64,000 nucleotides of DNA from Raphanus sativus (lineage: Eukaryota > Streptophyta > Magnoliopsida > Brassicales > Brassicaceae). Position numbers and translations under genes: made by a program. The stretch lies in the NCBI RefSeq assembly GCF_000801105.2, contig NC_079512.1, positions 744,263-808,262 on the forward strand, read 5' to 3'. This document shows, piece by piece, positions 51,638 through 63,064 of this stretch. Position 1 is the first letter of the stretch; each line of letters begins with the position of its first letter. The notes under the pieces were generated by a model. It was not told the origin of the DNA, searched no databases, and saw only the letters and a list, made by a program, of their open reading frames with translations.

Positions 51638-52374
51638 TATTAGTTTAGGCTATCCCTAAAAATGCCTGTATGCAGTATGCTTTTTTGGTACTAAACATGT
51701 CTATATGCAGTAGGCTTCTGCTATGATGTTAATTGATCTAGAAAAAGAGTCACCTGCATGGATTAAGGCGTTTCAAAGTAGACAAATCAAAATTTGATTA
51801 ATTTTTAGTATATGTTGTGGCGAATGAAAAATTAGTTTGTATGATTAGAATAAACAAGGCCTAAAATTCACATATTGAGACTTCTAATTTGATCAGATGT
51901 GTGAAACAGGAATATGAATGAATTATTGAACTTGATGCCTTTTCTTAAGTTACAATTATGTTTGATTAGTTAATGCTATATCACTTATCTATATATAAAG
52001 ATACAATATATCAAGTATCTTCTGTATTAAGCATCTAATTTTGAGTTAATTGTCTCATAGTAAGAGCTAAACAATCTCTCCATAATAGGTTTTGATCACT
52101 TGTTCTTGATATTGGACTTGAGTTGACGGTACTCTTGGTTCCAGGAGCTCCAAGAGATAATTGCGAATTGTTAAGCTGTACTGTATTTTCCTAAATTAAT
52201 GCCATTTATAGAGAAGCTAAGCTAAACGTAATTAATTCTTATGACCAAATGTCGATTCTTGTGTATTAGTTTATTTTTTATTTGATTTTGAAATCACTTG
52301 GATCTATGCAGGATATATGTTGAATTTGAATTAAGCTGCTACCAAAATTATTCAGCAATTTAACATATTAGATA
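51638..52374. other. Intergenic DNA between two MITEs
   Basis: AT-rich, no supported feature. Confidence 0.5.
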
Positions 52375-52642
52375 CTCCCTCTGTTTTTTAAAGATGTATG
52401 TTTTAGGAATTTTTTTTGTTTCAAAAAGATGTATTTTTCATATTTTCAATGTAATTTTTGTCAACTAATTATGAATAATTGTGAATCTCAAAAACATTAA
52501 TTGCATTTCTTGAAATTTTATTGGTTTAGAAATATAGGAAATATAAAATAACAAAAAACTATGCACTAATAAGTAAATTTTAATATGTTTTATTAAAAAG
52601 TGTGAAAATCTCAAAACATGTATTATTTAAAAACAGAGGGAA
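52375..52642. mobile_element. Stowaway-like MITE
   Basis: 268 bp; left end CTCCCTCTGTTTTTTAAAGA, complement of right end TTCCCTCTGTTTTTAAATAA. TA on both sides (52373-52374, 52643-52644). Same family as 51392-51637. Confidence 0.82.
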
Positions 52643-53060
52643 TATTAACGATTGAAAAAGCTATTGTCCATGACCACCGACGAAATATAGACTGGATTTC
52701 TGACGACTATTTGGTGATGAAATTTTGAAACTCGAGTACAACACTATTTATTAAGCCTAGTTAGAAGCTGTTAACAGCTATAGGCAAGTCATTCAGAAGT
52801 CTATGGATTATTGATTAAAAAAGGAAAAAGAAAAAAAAGACAAATAATCAACGTTAGTATAGTAAAAATAAACTACTGAGAAAAAAAGTCAACGCAGATC
52901 CCGAAATTTTTCTTACCAAACCATTGACTTGTGAAGTTTTTTTTTTTATCTTTTTTTTGAATTTTTGACTTGTGAAGTTCCGTAATACAATTCGACTATT
53001 TGGGTCAACGACTCTAATAATCTCCCCCATTTCTTCTTGCTGCTCCACCAAATCCAAACC
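52643..53060. other. Flank of the kinase pseudogene
   Basis: AT-rich DNA with A and T tracts. Nothing else supported. Confidence 0.45.
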
Positions 53061-54101
53061 ATGTCCTCGAGAAAACTCATCACTTGTTGTTCAAGAACAA
53101 CATCTAACAAATCATCTAGCCGCGAGTTATCATCACTGAAGAACGGAGGACTACTAGTAGAAAAACTGATTCGTGTTTCCAACGGTAGCAATCCGTTTTG
53201 TATATTCATAGAACAAGAACTGAAGCAAGCAACCAAAAACTACCATCAAGATCTTGTCTGTCTAGTCGACGACAACTATAAATTGTTTCAAGGAGTTCTT
53301 GAGAACAGAGGAGCCGTGCTGATCAAGAAAACGAATGAACACGAAGAGCTCGTGGAGTATTGCATAAGGGAAATCGCTATTGCTGCATACGTAAGTTCGA
53401 ACGCGAATCTAGTGAAGCTTCTTGGGTGTTGATTGGAAAGCTAAGGTACCGATTATTGTCTTTGAATACGTTAGTGGGAACCTATCTGATTACTTGCACA
53501 ATAAGAAAGAGCTTATCCCATGGAGACAGAGGATTCGTATTGCTGCTCAAGTTGCTGATGCGATTGCTTATCTCCACTTAGGGAAACCATGACCTCTAAT
53601 TCACAGACATGTGAAAACAGAGAATATTTTACTACACGATAACTTGAATGCCAAGTTAGTCGATCTCAGACTGTCTCTAGAAGTTCCAGAAGGTGAGACC
53701 TCTGTAGAAGCACTTCTTGAAGGAACAATAGGGTTTCTAGCTCTAGAAAAAGTTGTCACAGAAAGATTCAACGAGAAGACGGATGTTTTCGCCTTTGGTG
53801 TTATGCTAATCGAGATTTGACTGGAAGGGAGCCTCATAATGTGTTCATTGAAGCATCTGATCATCTGACTAACCATGACACTACCACTCCAGTTGTAGAG
53901 TCGTCTCTCGCATCTGTCTCTTCTTTGCCCAAACGAAGAGATCTTTTGATGTTCTTGAAGGCCATTCTGATAAAGGACGGGATGGATAATGCTTTAGAGG
54001 CAAGTGCGGAGCTCGCTGCTAGCTGTGTGGAGATATTGCCAGAGAAGAGGCCAACGTTTGAAGAAGTAGCTAAGAAGCTAAAAGATATTCAGAACATGTG
54101 A
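53061..54101 (+). pseudogene. ZRK/ZED1-type receptor-like cytoplasmic kinase relic
   Basis: Single-exon layout of the ZED1-related kinase (RLCK XII-2) family. It opens MSSRKLITCCSR, keeps NPFCIFIEQELKQATKNY at the start of the kinase-like domain, an NLVKLLGC strand and FEYVSGNLSDYL. The catalytic HRD loop is replaced by HRHVKTENILL and the magnesium motif by DLRLS, as expected for a pseudokinase. Lesions: nonsense TGA at 53430-53432, a frame change near 53440, nonsense TGA at 53590-53592, and a 1-nt loss at about 53817 just before TGREPHNVF. The rest of the C-lobe runs to the stop at 54099-54101. In Arabidopsis, functional members act as decoys with the ZAR1 immune receptor; this copy cannot make the full protein. 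Confidence 0.8.
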
Positions 54102-54809
54102 AGTTGGAAATAACAACGTGTTACAAAGTTGTAGTTTGTGGAAACCCCTTTTTATCGTGTGGTTTTATTAAAGATTTTTTTTTTTTGATCAAATTTTTAT
54201 TAAAGATTTTATCAATGTTTTAACACCAAAAGAAATTTAGGTTTTGAGTATAAAAATGCGAATTATACAGATTAATTAAAATGTTTTAACACCAAGACAT
54301 TTTATGTTGATAAGATTTTGGTTTGTTTGGTTTACTACTGAAAATCGAAATTTATTGATTGAGCTTGATAAAACCAACATTTCTGGAGAAATAAAATTGA
54401 ACTTTTATATTCGGGATAAATACAACAAGATTGCTACATGATAGTTTTCGAGGAATAATAGTTTGCTGACCCAAAACTTTTTTAACATCGTGAAAATAGT
54501 ATTGTTAAATATAAGATCCATAATAAGACGATTCTAAGTGGTGTAATGAGACATAAATCATTTGTATAGTTTATAATAACACAATTAATCTTTTTTGTTA
54601 AAACAGAGATCAAACGTGAAAATGACAAAGTAAAAGTATAAGGTTCAACTTGTGAACTTTCAGACAAATAGGGTGAGAAACTTTATAAACTAAAACTTCA
54701 GGCCTTAAAATGCAGTAAAACGGCAAATTGTTAAAAAAACAAAAAGGAGTTTCATCACATCACATTGATGTAATGAAAAAAAAGCTCGCCGGAAAAAACA
54801 AAGAAAAGC
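54102..54809. other. Intergenic AT-rich DNA
   Basis: 3' flank of the kinase relic and 5' flank of the next gene. No supported feature. Confidence 0.5.
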
Positions 54810-56601
54810 ATGAACCTTTACGACGACGAGTCCCTGAAACAGGAGGTAATCTACCTCCACTCCCTCTGGCACCAAGGCCCTCCGACCCGTAACCCCATCC
54901 CCACCCCCAATTTCAACCCGGCCCACAGGTCCAGGCCCAACTACATCCCTCCCGCCGATTTTCAGCTCCTCTCCCGCTACGCCGGTCCTCACATCGCTTC
55001 GAGAAACCCTAAACGCCCCAGACCCGGGTCGGATCGCGAATGGCCCGTCTACGACCCGTCTCCCAATCCCGCCACGGGATGGCCCGAACCCGCCAAACCG
55101 TCCAAAAAGGCCCGACCTTTATCAGATTCCGAGAAAGCTAAGCTCGCCGCGAGTCAGATCCAGAGAGACGCCCACCGCGCTTGCCGCGAGTTCTTCGGCA
55201 AAGAATCAGAATCGGATGCTGACGATGGAGAGGAGGAGTTAAGGTTCTTGTCGGGAGTGTTCGAGGAGAACGCGAAGCTGAAGGAGTGTTACGAGAAGAA
55301 CACTGTGCACGGAGAGGTGTGGTGTCTCGTCTGCGGTGGGAGCGGTGAGAAGAGCGTGAGGAGGTTTAAGAACTGTTTGGCTTTGGTTCAGCACTCGCTT
55401 GCGATTCACAAGACTATGAAGAATCAGCACAGGGCTCTGGCGCAGGTTGTGTGTAGTGTTCTTGGTTGGGATGTTAACAATCCGGTTGCTTCCAGCCAAA
55501 AGGACTCTCATCAGGTTAGTATTGTAATTGTTACATTGATTTGGCTTATCAGTTTAGTTTATTAGGTTGTTTGTGACAAAAGATGAAATCAGAAATCAGT
55601 GTTCTAAAAATTGGTCTAGACAGCAAATCAGACATAACCTATTTTTCTTAAAACGATTTCTTTTATTTTAAATGGTTTAGGCTTTCAAAAGCTGTCCTAA
55701 TCCCTTATAAACTGTCTAATTACCTACTAACGATTTCTTGACTATTGATCATAATGATATTTGGTAGCTTTCTTGACTAAACGATTTTTCTTAAATGATT
55801 TTTTTTTTTTTATAAAAAGATTGGTTTAAGCCTTTATAAGTTACTGACTAAAGGTTTCTTGAACATTGATCTTTGGTAGCTTTTGAATTAGTTTTGATCA
55901 TTCATATATATTTTTTTTTTCTTTTTCCTTTTCAGGCATTGGGGGTAGAGGCGGTTGCAGAAGGTGGAACCGAGTTGCCTCCAGACGCAAAGAAGCCTCA
56001 AGAGAAACAACATGTGATGTCTGCCGATGAACAAGCAAAGGCCGTTGTGTTACAAATGCAGCTAAATGCATCAGAAGCTTTGAAAGGCATTTCTGCCAAG
56101 GATACTACTACTGGTTCAGCTGATGAAATTGTGGAGTTGGAATTGATATCTCGGCTCTTCTCGGAAAACGTTGAGCTCAAGAGTTACTACGAGGAGAACG
56201 GTGAAGGTGGACACTTTGTCTGCCTGGTGTGTAGTGCTGCGACTGATAAGAAGATGATGAAGAGGTTCAAACACTGTCATGGACTTGCTCTGCATTGTAC
56301 TAAAACCCCGAAAATCGCAATAAGAGCTCACAAGGCTTATGCTCGGTTTGTATGTGGACTATTTGGGTGGGAGTCTGATCATCTTCCACGCAGAGTAGTG
56401 AAAGGCGGCGCTCCTCTTGTGGAGGAGTCTAGTGCTGACCAGAACAATGAGAAGCCATCGTTGATGATCGAGGTAAAAAGGAATTTTACAACACATTTTG
56501 GCTTATGTTTGAGTAATTTACTGATTTTTTTTTTTTTCAATATGCAGGATGCAAGCACAACCAATAACATATTGTCCTCCTCTTCTGGGAATTCAATTTA
56601 A
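54810..56601 (+). CDS. At1g78810-like protein with two tandem zinc-finger-like modules
   Basis: Exons 54810-55514, 55936-56472, 56548-56601; 431 aa. The N-terminus (MNLYDDESLKQEVIYLHSLW) and a Pro/Arg/Ser-rich stretch precede two homologous modules. Module 1 (about residues 140-225): FEENAKLKECYEKN, VWCLVCGG, RRFKNCLALVQHS, HRALAQVVCSVLGWD. Module 2 (about 285-370): FSENVELKSYYEEN, HFVCLVCSAA, KRFKHCHGLALHC, HKAYARFVCGLFGWE. The conserved Cys-x2-Cys plus later Cys/His suggests zinc binding, an inference from spacing. A basic segment (KPSKKARPL) may localise it to the nucleus. Domain function is not known to me. The first exon is GC-rich compared with its surroundings. Confidence 0.8.
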
Positions 56602-57431
56602 AAGAGTCAAAAGATTATGTTAATGGAGGGGGCACTGAATCTTCAGGTACGATTAATTACTTTGTTTTTCGACATCTCATCAGTCTTCTTTATGACTTTG
56701 CCAGACTTGGTGCAAAGTCATCAATGACAATGTGTATTCACTAGTTTGGTTCTTAAAATTTTCATAACTTCAATACTCTCTTTTAGAGATACTAGAAGAG
56801 AAAATGTTGGCAAGACATTGAATAAATCATTTATTTATATAAGAGAACACTAATATCTGGTGGCATAAAATACTAAAAGATCTGGGAATAAATATCATTG
56901 CAAATGTGAACAAGTTTGTACGAAAAGATAGGGGGATTTTTATAAACAACAGAAGATTTGGGCAGTTTTTCTAAGTATCTAAAGATATGAGGTGACCTTG
57001 TAAACGCTAAACAGTGTGATACTACAGAGATCTCTGTCAGCTTTACAAATTTGAAAATATACCGGGCTGATTTTAAATACTAAAAGATATGGGGAAAGAT
57101 ATAAATACCAAAAGGGTTGGACGTTTTGTGAGTAGCTTGGGAATGGAGTGCTTTTTTGTAAATAGCTTAAATACACGGGTAGTTTTTGAAAATACCATCA
57201 AAAGCAGTTTTTGTGAATATATGTAATAAAAATAACCTAAAACCGATCTTTATGGGCCAACCAGATGGGCCTTTGATTAGTTTTGTTTCCCCCGTTGTAT
57301 CAATCGGGCCATAATGGTTTCTGTTAAATATATCTCAAAACACCTCAGGAAAAGGCTAGCAAGAGAAAAACAGAGACAGTGACTCTGCAAATTCAGATCA
57401 AAAATTGGGAGAGAAGAAGGTTTCAAAGAAG
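56602..57431. other. Intergenic DNA before the ALG2 relic
   Basis: AT-rich. Words such as AAAGATATGGGGAAAGATATAAATACC recur loosely at 56960-57180, suggesting old repeat DNA. A GA-rich stretch near 57360-57425 may be the old leader of ALG2. Confidence 0.45.
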
Positions 57432-58000
57432 ATGAATATCGCCATTATACATCCAGATCTTGGTATAGGTACGTCCTTCATCAAAGCTTGCCTCGCAGGG
57501 TTATAAAAGTTCATGTATTTACATCTCATCACGACAAATCTATAGATGCTTTGAGGAAATCTCTCCGGTCAGTAACCATTTAGCTTCAGTTTCAGACACA
57601 AATGAAAACTCATGTCTGAATGAATATAATTGTATATCCAGGCATCTTTCAAGTTACGGTGTATGGTTCTTTCCTGCCACGTCATATTTTCTACCGTCTG
57701 CATGCAGTTTGTGCGTACTTGAGGTGCTTATCTGTTGCTCTTTGTGTTCTCTTGGGATGGTCTTCCTTCGATGTGGTACTAGCAGACGAGCTTTCAGTCA
57801 AAAGATCTTCAAAGGTTTTACTGTCTGCGTTCCATTGTTTTAGGAGGGTATGACGAACGATTGAAAGAGAATGTAGACTACTTAGAAGAGCTCAAAAACC
57901 TTAGCAGAGAAAGAAGGAATTTTCTGCTCGAGTCAACTTCATTACATCTTGTTTAACCGCTGAAAGAAACGAACTTCTCTCAAGCTACACACCAACGGTA
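57432..58000 (+). pseudogene. ALG2: ALG2-like mannosyltransferase relic
   Basis: ALG2 adds mannose residues to the dolichol-linked oligosaccharide on the cytosolic side of the ER. Recognisable pieces in order: MNIAIIHPDLGIG at 57432; VHVFTSHHDKS near 57510; a 150-bp stretch from 57640 (GIFQVTVYGSFLPRHIFYRL, CVLLGWSSFDVVLAD); then, after a jump over the middle of the protein, GGYDERLKENVDYLEELK from about 57846 and a fragment near VNFITSCLTAERNELLSS at 57930. The glycosyltransferase core and the C-terminal third are gone and the frame is broken several times. Its place matches At1g78800 (ALG2), so this is the ancestral copy decaying. Confidence 0.8.
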
Positions 58001-58430
58001 AAAAGTATTCAATCTCTTCTGATTCTCATGATTTAAACCAAACAAAACTTCCCCTTCACGTAAGATCTATGAATGTTTTTTTTTAATTGATTGAATCTAT
58101 ATTTGCGTGGCCACATAATAGAATGTAATGAAATATCTTCAAAACCAAAGTTGCTTAGCAACTCAAAACCTGTGTACCCATTACGTAGTTAGGATCTATG
58201 AATGTTGATTCTCTATTGGTTTCAAATAGAGATCTCTTTACAATCACAAGGGTCAAGAGGATACAAATAAACGAATATATAAAAGCTTGTGTGTTTACTT
58301 TGAGCCTTACATGGAAAAAAATAAATTAAAAAGTTAAAACTGAAGCAAAACATATTGAGATCGGTTTGGTTGAACCGGTTTTTTTTTTTCAAGAGCTTAA
58401 AGAAAATGTACAGGTGGTTGATTTTGCAAA
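58001..58430. other. Intergenic DNA
   Basis: AT-rich 3' flank of BEH4 on the minus strand. No supported feature. Confidence 0.5.
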
Positions 58431-60352
58431 CTACCTGGTGCTTGAGTTTCCAAGAGTGAGCTCAAGATCATCCGAACCACTCACCTCATGTATCCTCTCT
58501 CCTTCCCATGCCTTCACCAACCCGTTTGCGTTACTCCCAAACGCAAACTCTGGAGGAGGAGCCACCACGGCTTCAGACATTGGAACATCTGCTGTCTGAA
58601 TAGCCGGTGAGCAAGTCCCGCTTTGACCTGGCGTCCACATTCTTGACCCGCCTCCTGCTTCTTTGAATCCAAAAGGGTTCTGTGAAACGAGGCTAAACGT
58701 TGGTGAAGCTGGAACGCTTTGCGCGAGTTGAATCCCTGAGAACCATTCGGAATCAGGGACGGTCTGATGATGCCTGGTGGGACTGGGAGGTGTTGAGGAG
58801 ACAAAGAAAGGGTTGTTGATCTGGTTCATTCCGCGAGATGTCGTTGGGGAGCTTAAAGGTGGGGTTACAGGAGCGCTTATGGAGCCTCCAGGGATGTAGA
58901 GGTAGTTATTAGGGAGCCTTGATGATGAAGAAGCTGAGGAGGAGGATGTTGTTGAGAGGTGTTTGAGCCATGGGATGAGTGATTGGCCATCTCCGGGGGT
59001 GAGATTAGCGAAAGAAGAAGAAGCTGGACTCATGAAGTTGGAGGAGCATGGACTACCACCTATCTCCATACGCTCTACTGGTCTACTACATCCCTGAAAA
59101 CATATCAAAACATAACTGACAAATCAGAAGGAGACTAGAGAATTAAGGTTTTTTCATGTCTATTCAAAAAATCATTAAATGTTCTACTATACCTTCAATT
59201 AATAAATTATTTTAACTGATTTTATTAGTTAATGAACTATAGATTATAGATAAAAATGGGGAAACTATAGTCTATAGAACAGATGCATTGAAAATATAAA
59301 ACTATATTTATGATGTTTATTATGAAACATATTGTAAAGTCTACAACAACATTTAAAATGATACAGAGGGAGGATTAAGTAAATTATTTTAACTGGTTTT
59401 ATTAGTTAATGAAGTATAGATTATAGATAAAAATGTGGAAAATATAGAACAGATGCATTGAAAATATAAAACTATTATAATATTTATAATGAAACATATT
59501 GTAAAGTCTACAATAACACTTTAACACTTAAAATGATACATAGGGAGGATTAAGTAACTAATGTGTTAATGATATGCTGGCTTAGACTAGAGATGAGCAT
59601 AACTAAACTGAAACAGCAAGTTAGTTATTGTCCCAATCAGCTAGGTCTAAAGTAGGTTTCACATAATTAAAACTTCTTTAATGTTTCTTTAAACCAATCG
59701 AGTCAAAGGATACCTGACCCCGACAGAATATCATTGGACTCGGTTCTCGAGATTTGAACATAGACTTGAGAGACAATAAAGCAAAAGTTGCACACATGCT
59801 TTTCCACAACAAATCTACAGATCAAAATGTACACTTTGAACTCTGTGCAATGACATTTCTATACCAGTTTTCTAGAGATCTATGCTACTTTTGCTTTTCT
59901 CTTTTGGTAGGTAATCATCTGAGACTAGACTAAGACCGGACCGCAAGTGAATCAAGACACTGAGAGTCAGAAAGAATCTTCTTCTAGAACAAAACACATA
60001 ACTTTGACTAACGCTAACCTACGCGCAAGGAACACGTTAGCAAAGCAATAGCTTCCCGGGAAGGCTCCGGCGCATGTTAGATCATGTTCCGACACTAGTT
60101 TAAAAGACAAAAAAGGTAAGATCCAAAAAACCGAACCTTGCGATAAGTAGTACCATCAGGTTCAACGATCCAACCAGCTTCGTTACAGAGAGCTTTAAGC
60201 ACTTCGTTGTTGTCACAATGCTTGGGAAGCTCGTAGTTACCGTACATTCTCAACCCGGTGAAGATCTTCGCCGCGATCGCTCTCCTCCTTCTCTCTCTCC
60301 TCTTGTTGTTCTCTCTCTCCCTCCACGTCGGCATCCTCGTCCCTGACGTCAT
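58431..60352 (-). CDS. BEH4: BES1/BZR1 homologue 4, brassinosteroid-responsive transcription factor
   Basis: Two exons, 60352-60137 and 59093-58431, giving 292 aa. The first exon is the atypical bHLH-like DNA-binding domain: [55 protein letters not shown]. The second exon holds the Ser/Thr-rich region phosphorylated by GSK3-type kinases in the family, the [16 protein letters not shown]-like box, [12 protein letters not shown] and the C-terminal EAR motif [12 protein letters not shown], which recruits TOPLESS. The Ser-rich stretch after EIGGSPCSS is shorter than I recall for Arabidopsis BEH4, joining straight to NFMSPASS, an in-frame loss of roughly 15-20 residues. The intron is 1.04 kb. The ATG at 60352 gives the family's MTSGTRMP start. 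Confidence 0.93.
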
Positions 60353-61250
60353 CGATCACTCTCTTTTTTTTCCTCCTCTTGTTTTTTAAAGATAGATCAA
60401 ATAGACAATTCTCAAGGCTTAGCTCGTAAACTTTCTCTGAAACAAACACTCTCAGATCTGACAAGATGGAAACTTGCGCGTGCTCAGGCAATCTCCGATC
60501 AACTTGAACGGTGGTTGAATTTTCCGGTGATCGGAGGAAGTGGAGAAGAAGGAGCTTAAGCTAATCAAGAACTTGTCTCGTGCCAAAGAAGAAGCTGTTT
60601 ATTAGTACTTCCATATAAGGCTAGATTACCCAATTTCCCCCGGATATGACCATATATTTACGAAACTGCCACTACGTGATGTCACGCGTGTCCTCCGGAC
60701 CTAGCACGTGGGAACAAATCTCTTTTTTTACCCACGGTTAAACCGTAATATTTACGAAAATACCACGAGGCCGTTTTCGATGACCTTTGGAACTTGGAAG
60801 TTTCCTTTTTCACGTGATGGTGTGACCATGTAGGGACACCAGTCACGCCACTCAATTGCAAAGATGGCTCGGTAGTCTCACGTGGCCGCGGGGCTTGTTG
60901 TGTGTGTCACCCACGTTTGTCTCTCTTATCATCAGAACCTTCTCTCTGTGTGTGTTCAAACTGGTTGTTGTTTCTGTCCAACATGAATGAGATTCAGCAA
61001 AGAGACAGAACTTGCCTGATGATCATCGGCGTTACAGACAAGACACAGATAACTGTCTTTTTTTACATTTTATAGAAAAAAATATCTATATAAATATCGT
61101 GTAATTACAAAAACTTATAGTTATTATTGTAAATAAAATCATCATGATATATTACTAATGCATCATTATAGGCATCATTATAGATATGTTTACCAGTATT
61201 TCTAACGTGAAAAATATCAATTTTCTATTTTTTTGTCAACCTATTATTTT
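60353..61250 (-). promoter_or_regulatory. BEH4 leader and promoter with three G-boxes
   Basis: CACGTG occurs at 60705-60710, 60811-60816 and 60879-60884, that is about 350-530 bp upstream of the start codon. ACGT-core relatives CACGCGTG (60683) and CCCACGTTT (60911) lie close by. G-boxes bind bHLH/bZIP factors and are also bound by BES1/BZR1 proteins together with PIFs. The leader is CT-rich on the plus strand near 60285-60325. Confidence 0.6.
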
Positions 61251-62442
61251 CTACTAGTTTTGACCCCATGCTACGCATGGGAATATTATTTTGTTACAAA
61301 GAAAACCAAATTTCAGTTATATATAACTAAAGTTAGATGTATATGATATAACTTGATTATCTGACGAAGATGAATATATATAAACAAAACATTATGACAA
61401 ATTTATTATTGACCGCAAACATTTAAATTAAATTAGATTTGCTTTAAAAATTGCATTCGGTTAATTAAAGATCCGAACTACACATCGATCACATAAGTTT
61501 TATAAGGAGAGAGCTTTACGATCATTTTTGCATGAGCATAAACGATCCCAGTTACAACTCGTCACCTTTTATGAAAACCCTATTGTGTGCCATGTCTACG
61601 TTTGCTTTCTTCCATCCTCTCCCTTTTTTTCTCCTTTTCCCCCAAAGTCTATTTGCACTCAGCAGTCCAAACAAAAAAATTGGAAGCGTAAAAAAATATT
61701 AATATTTTTTCTTAAAAAGAAATTTACATATTTGGAAGCAAATTTTTATGCAACATGTTATATTTAATTTTTTTTGTAAAAAAGCTTTCTTTAAAATAGA
61801 AATTACCTTAGTTTTAATAATTAAAAAAAAGAAAAGAAATTAAACATAAATGAAAAATATTCATTTTGTATTTGATAAACTTACTATATTTGATAGACTT
61901 GCATATTTTTTTGTAAGATAGTTGAATATGCTATGATATAAAATAGATTTGTGAAATAGTGGAACCAAACTATTGAATTGTAAATATCCAATTTGCATAA
62001 TCAAAGTATATACTTTTTTCCTGGTAGTATTACTTTTTATTGTCTCCACATTTTCGAAATATGCATCACATCATTTAGTGTTAGGTATTTCTTCAAGCAT
62101 GTAAAGGTTACAAAAACAAAATAGAGTTTTGATTACAAAAAGAGAAGAATTTTTAATTATAAAAACAAAATAGAGTTCCTGAAGAGTAACATAAAAGGGA
62201 CAATTGGAGAAAAACTAAGGATACCATTTGTTTTCAGAGTATGCATGGTTGTGCTCTTGTGCTCCATTGGTTGCAGAGAACGCTCACTTGTTTTTCTGTA
62301 GTTTAAGATTTTCTTCTGTTTCATTATCTATTGTCGTTCTTGCCCGCTTCTGTTTTTGCTGGATGCAGAAATATAACTGACAGAAAAATCCTTATATATT
62401 TCATTTTTGTCTTCTGTATCAGATTTTCAGATTTGGTAAAAC
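61251..62442. other. AT-rich repeat-like DNA, possible edge of a Helitron-like element
   Basis: At 61255-61290 the sequence TAGTTTTGACCCCATGCTACGCATGGG, quoted here in two parts (TAGTTTTGACCCC and ATGCTACGCATGGG), matches a motif I associate with the edge of dispersed non-coding elements in Brassicaceae. The rest is AT-rich, with no supported gene. Confidence 0.3.
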
Positions 62443-63064
62443 TAGGGGTGGGCATTTCGGTTTAGTTTCGGGTTCGGTTTGGGTTCGGTTTGGTTTGGGT
62501 AATTTGGGTTTTATAAAACTCAAACCAATTAAAATCAAAGTAGCTTTGGTTTGGGTTCGGTTTGGATTTAATTCGGTTCGGTTCAGTTCGGTTTGGTTTA
62601 GATTTAGTTCGGTTTACATTATTATGGTCTAGTTTTGTTCGGTGTAGTTCGGTTGATTATAAAATATGAAGACATCAGTTTTATACTTTTATTAAAAAAT
62701 AATCAACTCATAAACGATAGAGTGAGAATATAAAAACTTATGCTACATAATTTTATATATAATAGTATTATTTGAATCATATTTATAATTTTTTTTCAAG
62801 ATATGGAAGTTATGAAAAAATGAAAAACGAAACTTTAACTAAAATTTACAATATGTTAATACATATATATATATATCATATATATTTTTACTGTATATAT
62901 ATTGGATTATCGGTTTGGTTCGGTTTAAATCCAAACCAAACCAAACCGTTCGGGTTGAGTAAAACATGAACCAATTGGGTTACATAAAGAGCATGGTTTG
63001 GTTTGGTTCGGTTTAATTTCGGTTTGGTTGGTTCGGTTCGGTTCGGGTTTTTTGCCCATCCCTA
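62443..63064. mobile_element. hAT-like non-autonomous element rich in GGTTCGGTT
   Basis: A 622-bp element with inverted ends TAGGGGTGGGCATTTCGG and complement of right end TAGGGATGGGCAAAAAAC, flanked by a perfect 8-bp duplication GGTAAAAC (62435-62442 and 63065-63072). Outer thirds are runs of GGTTCGG/GGTTTGG on both arms in inverted orientation; the centre is AT-rich. No coding capacity. Confidence 0.82.

Noticed and set aside
60237..60491. An 84-codon frame overlapping the BEH4 start, as a possible regulatory upstream ORF
   Set aside because: It begins with TTG, not ATG; no in-frame ATG precedes the BEH4 start in that frame.
61528..61767. A 79-codon ORF starting MHEHKRSQLQ
   Set aside because: Composition becomes low-complexity Lys/Phe from A/T runs; no splice or promoter support.
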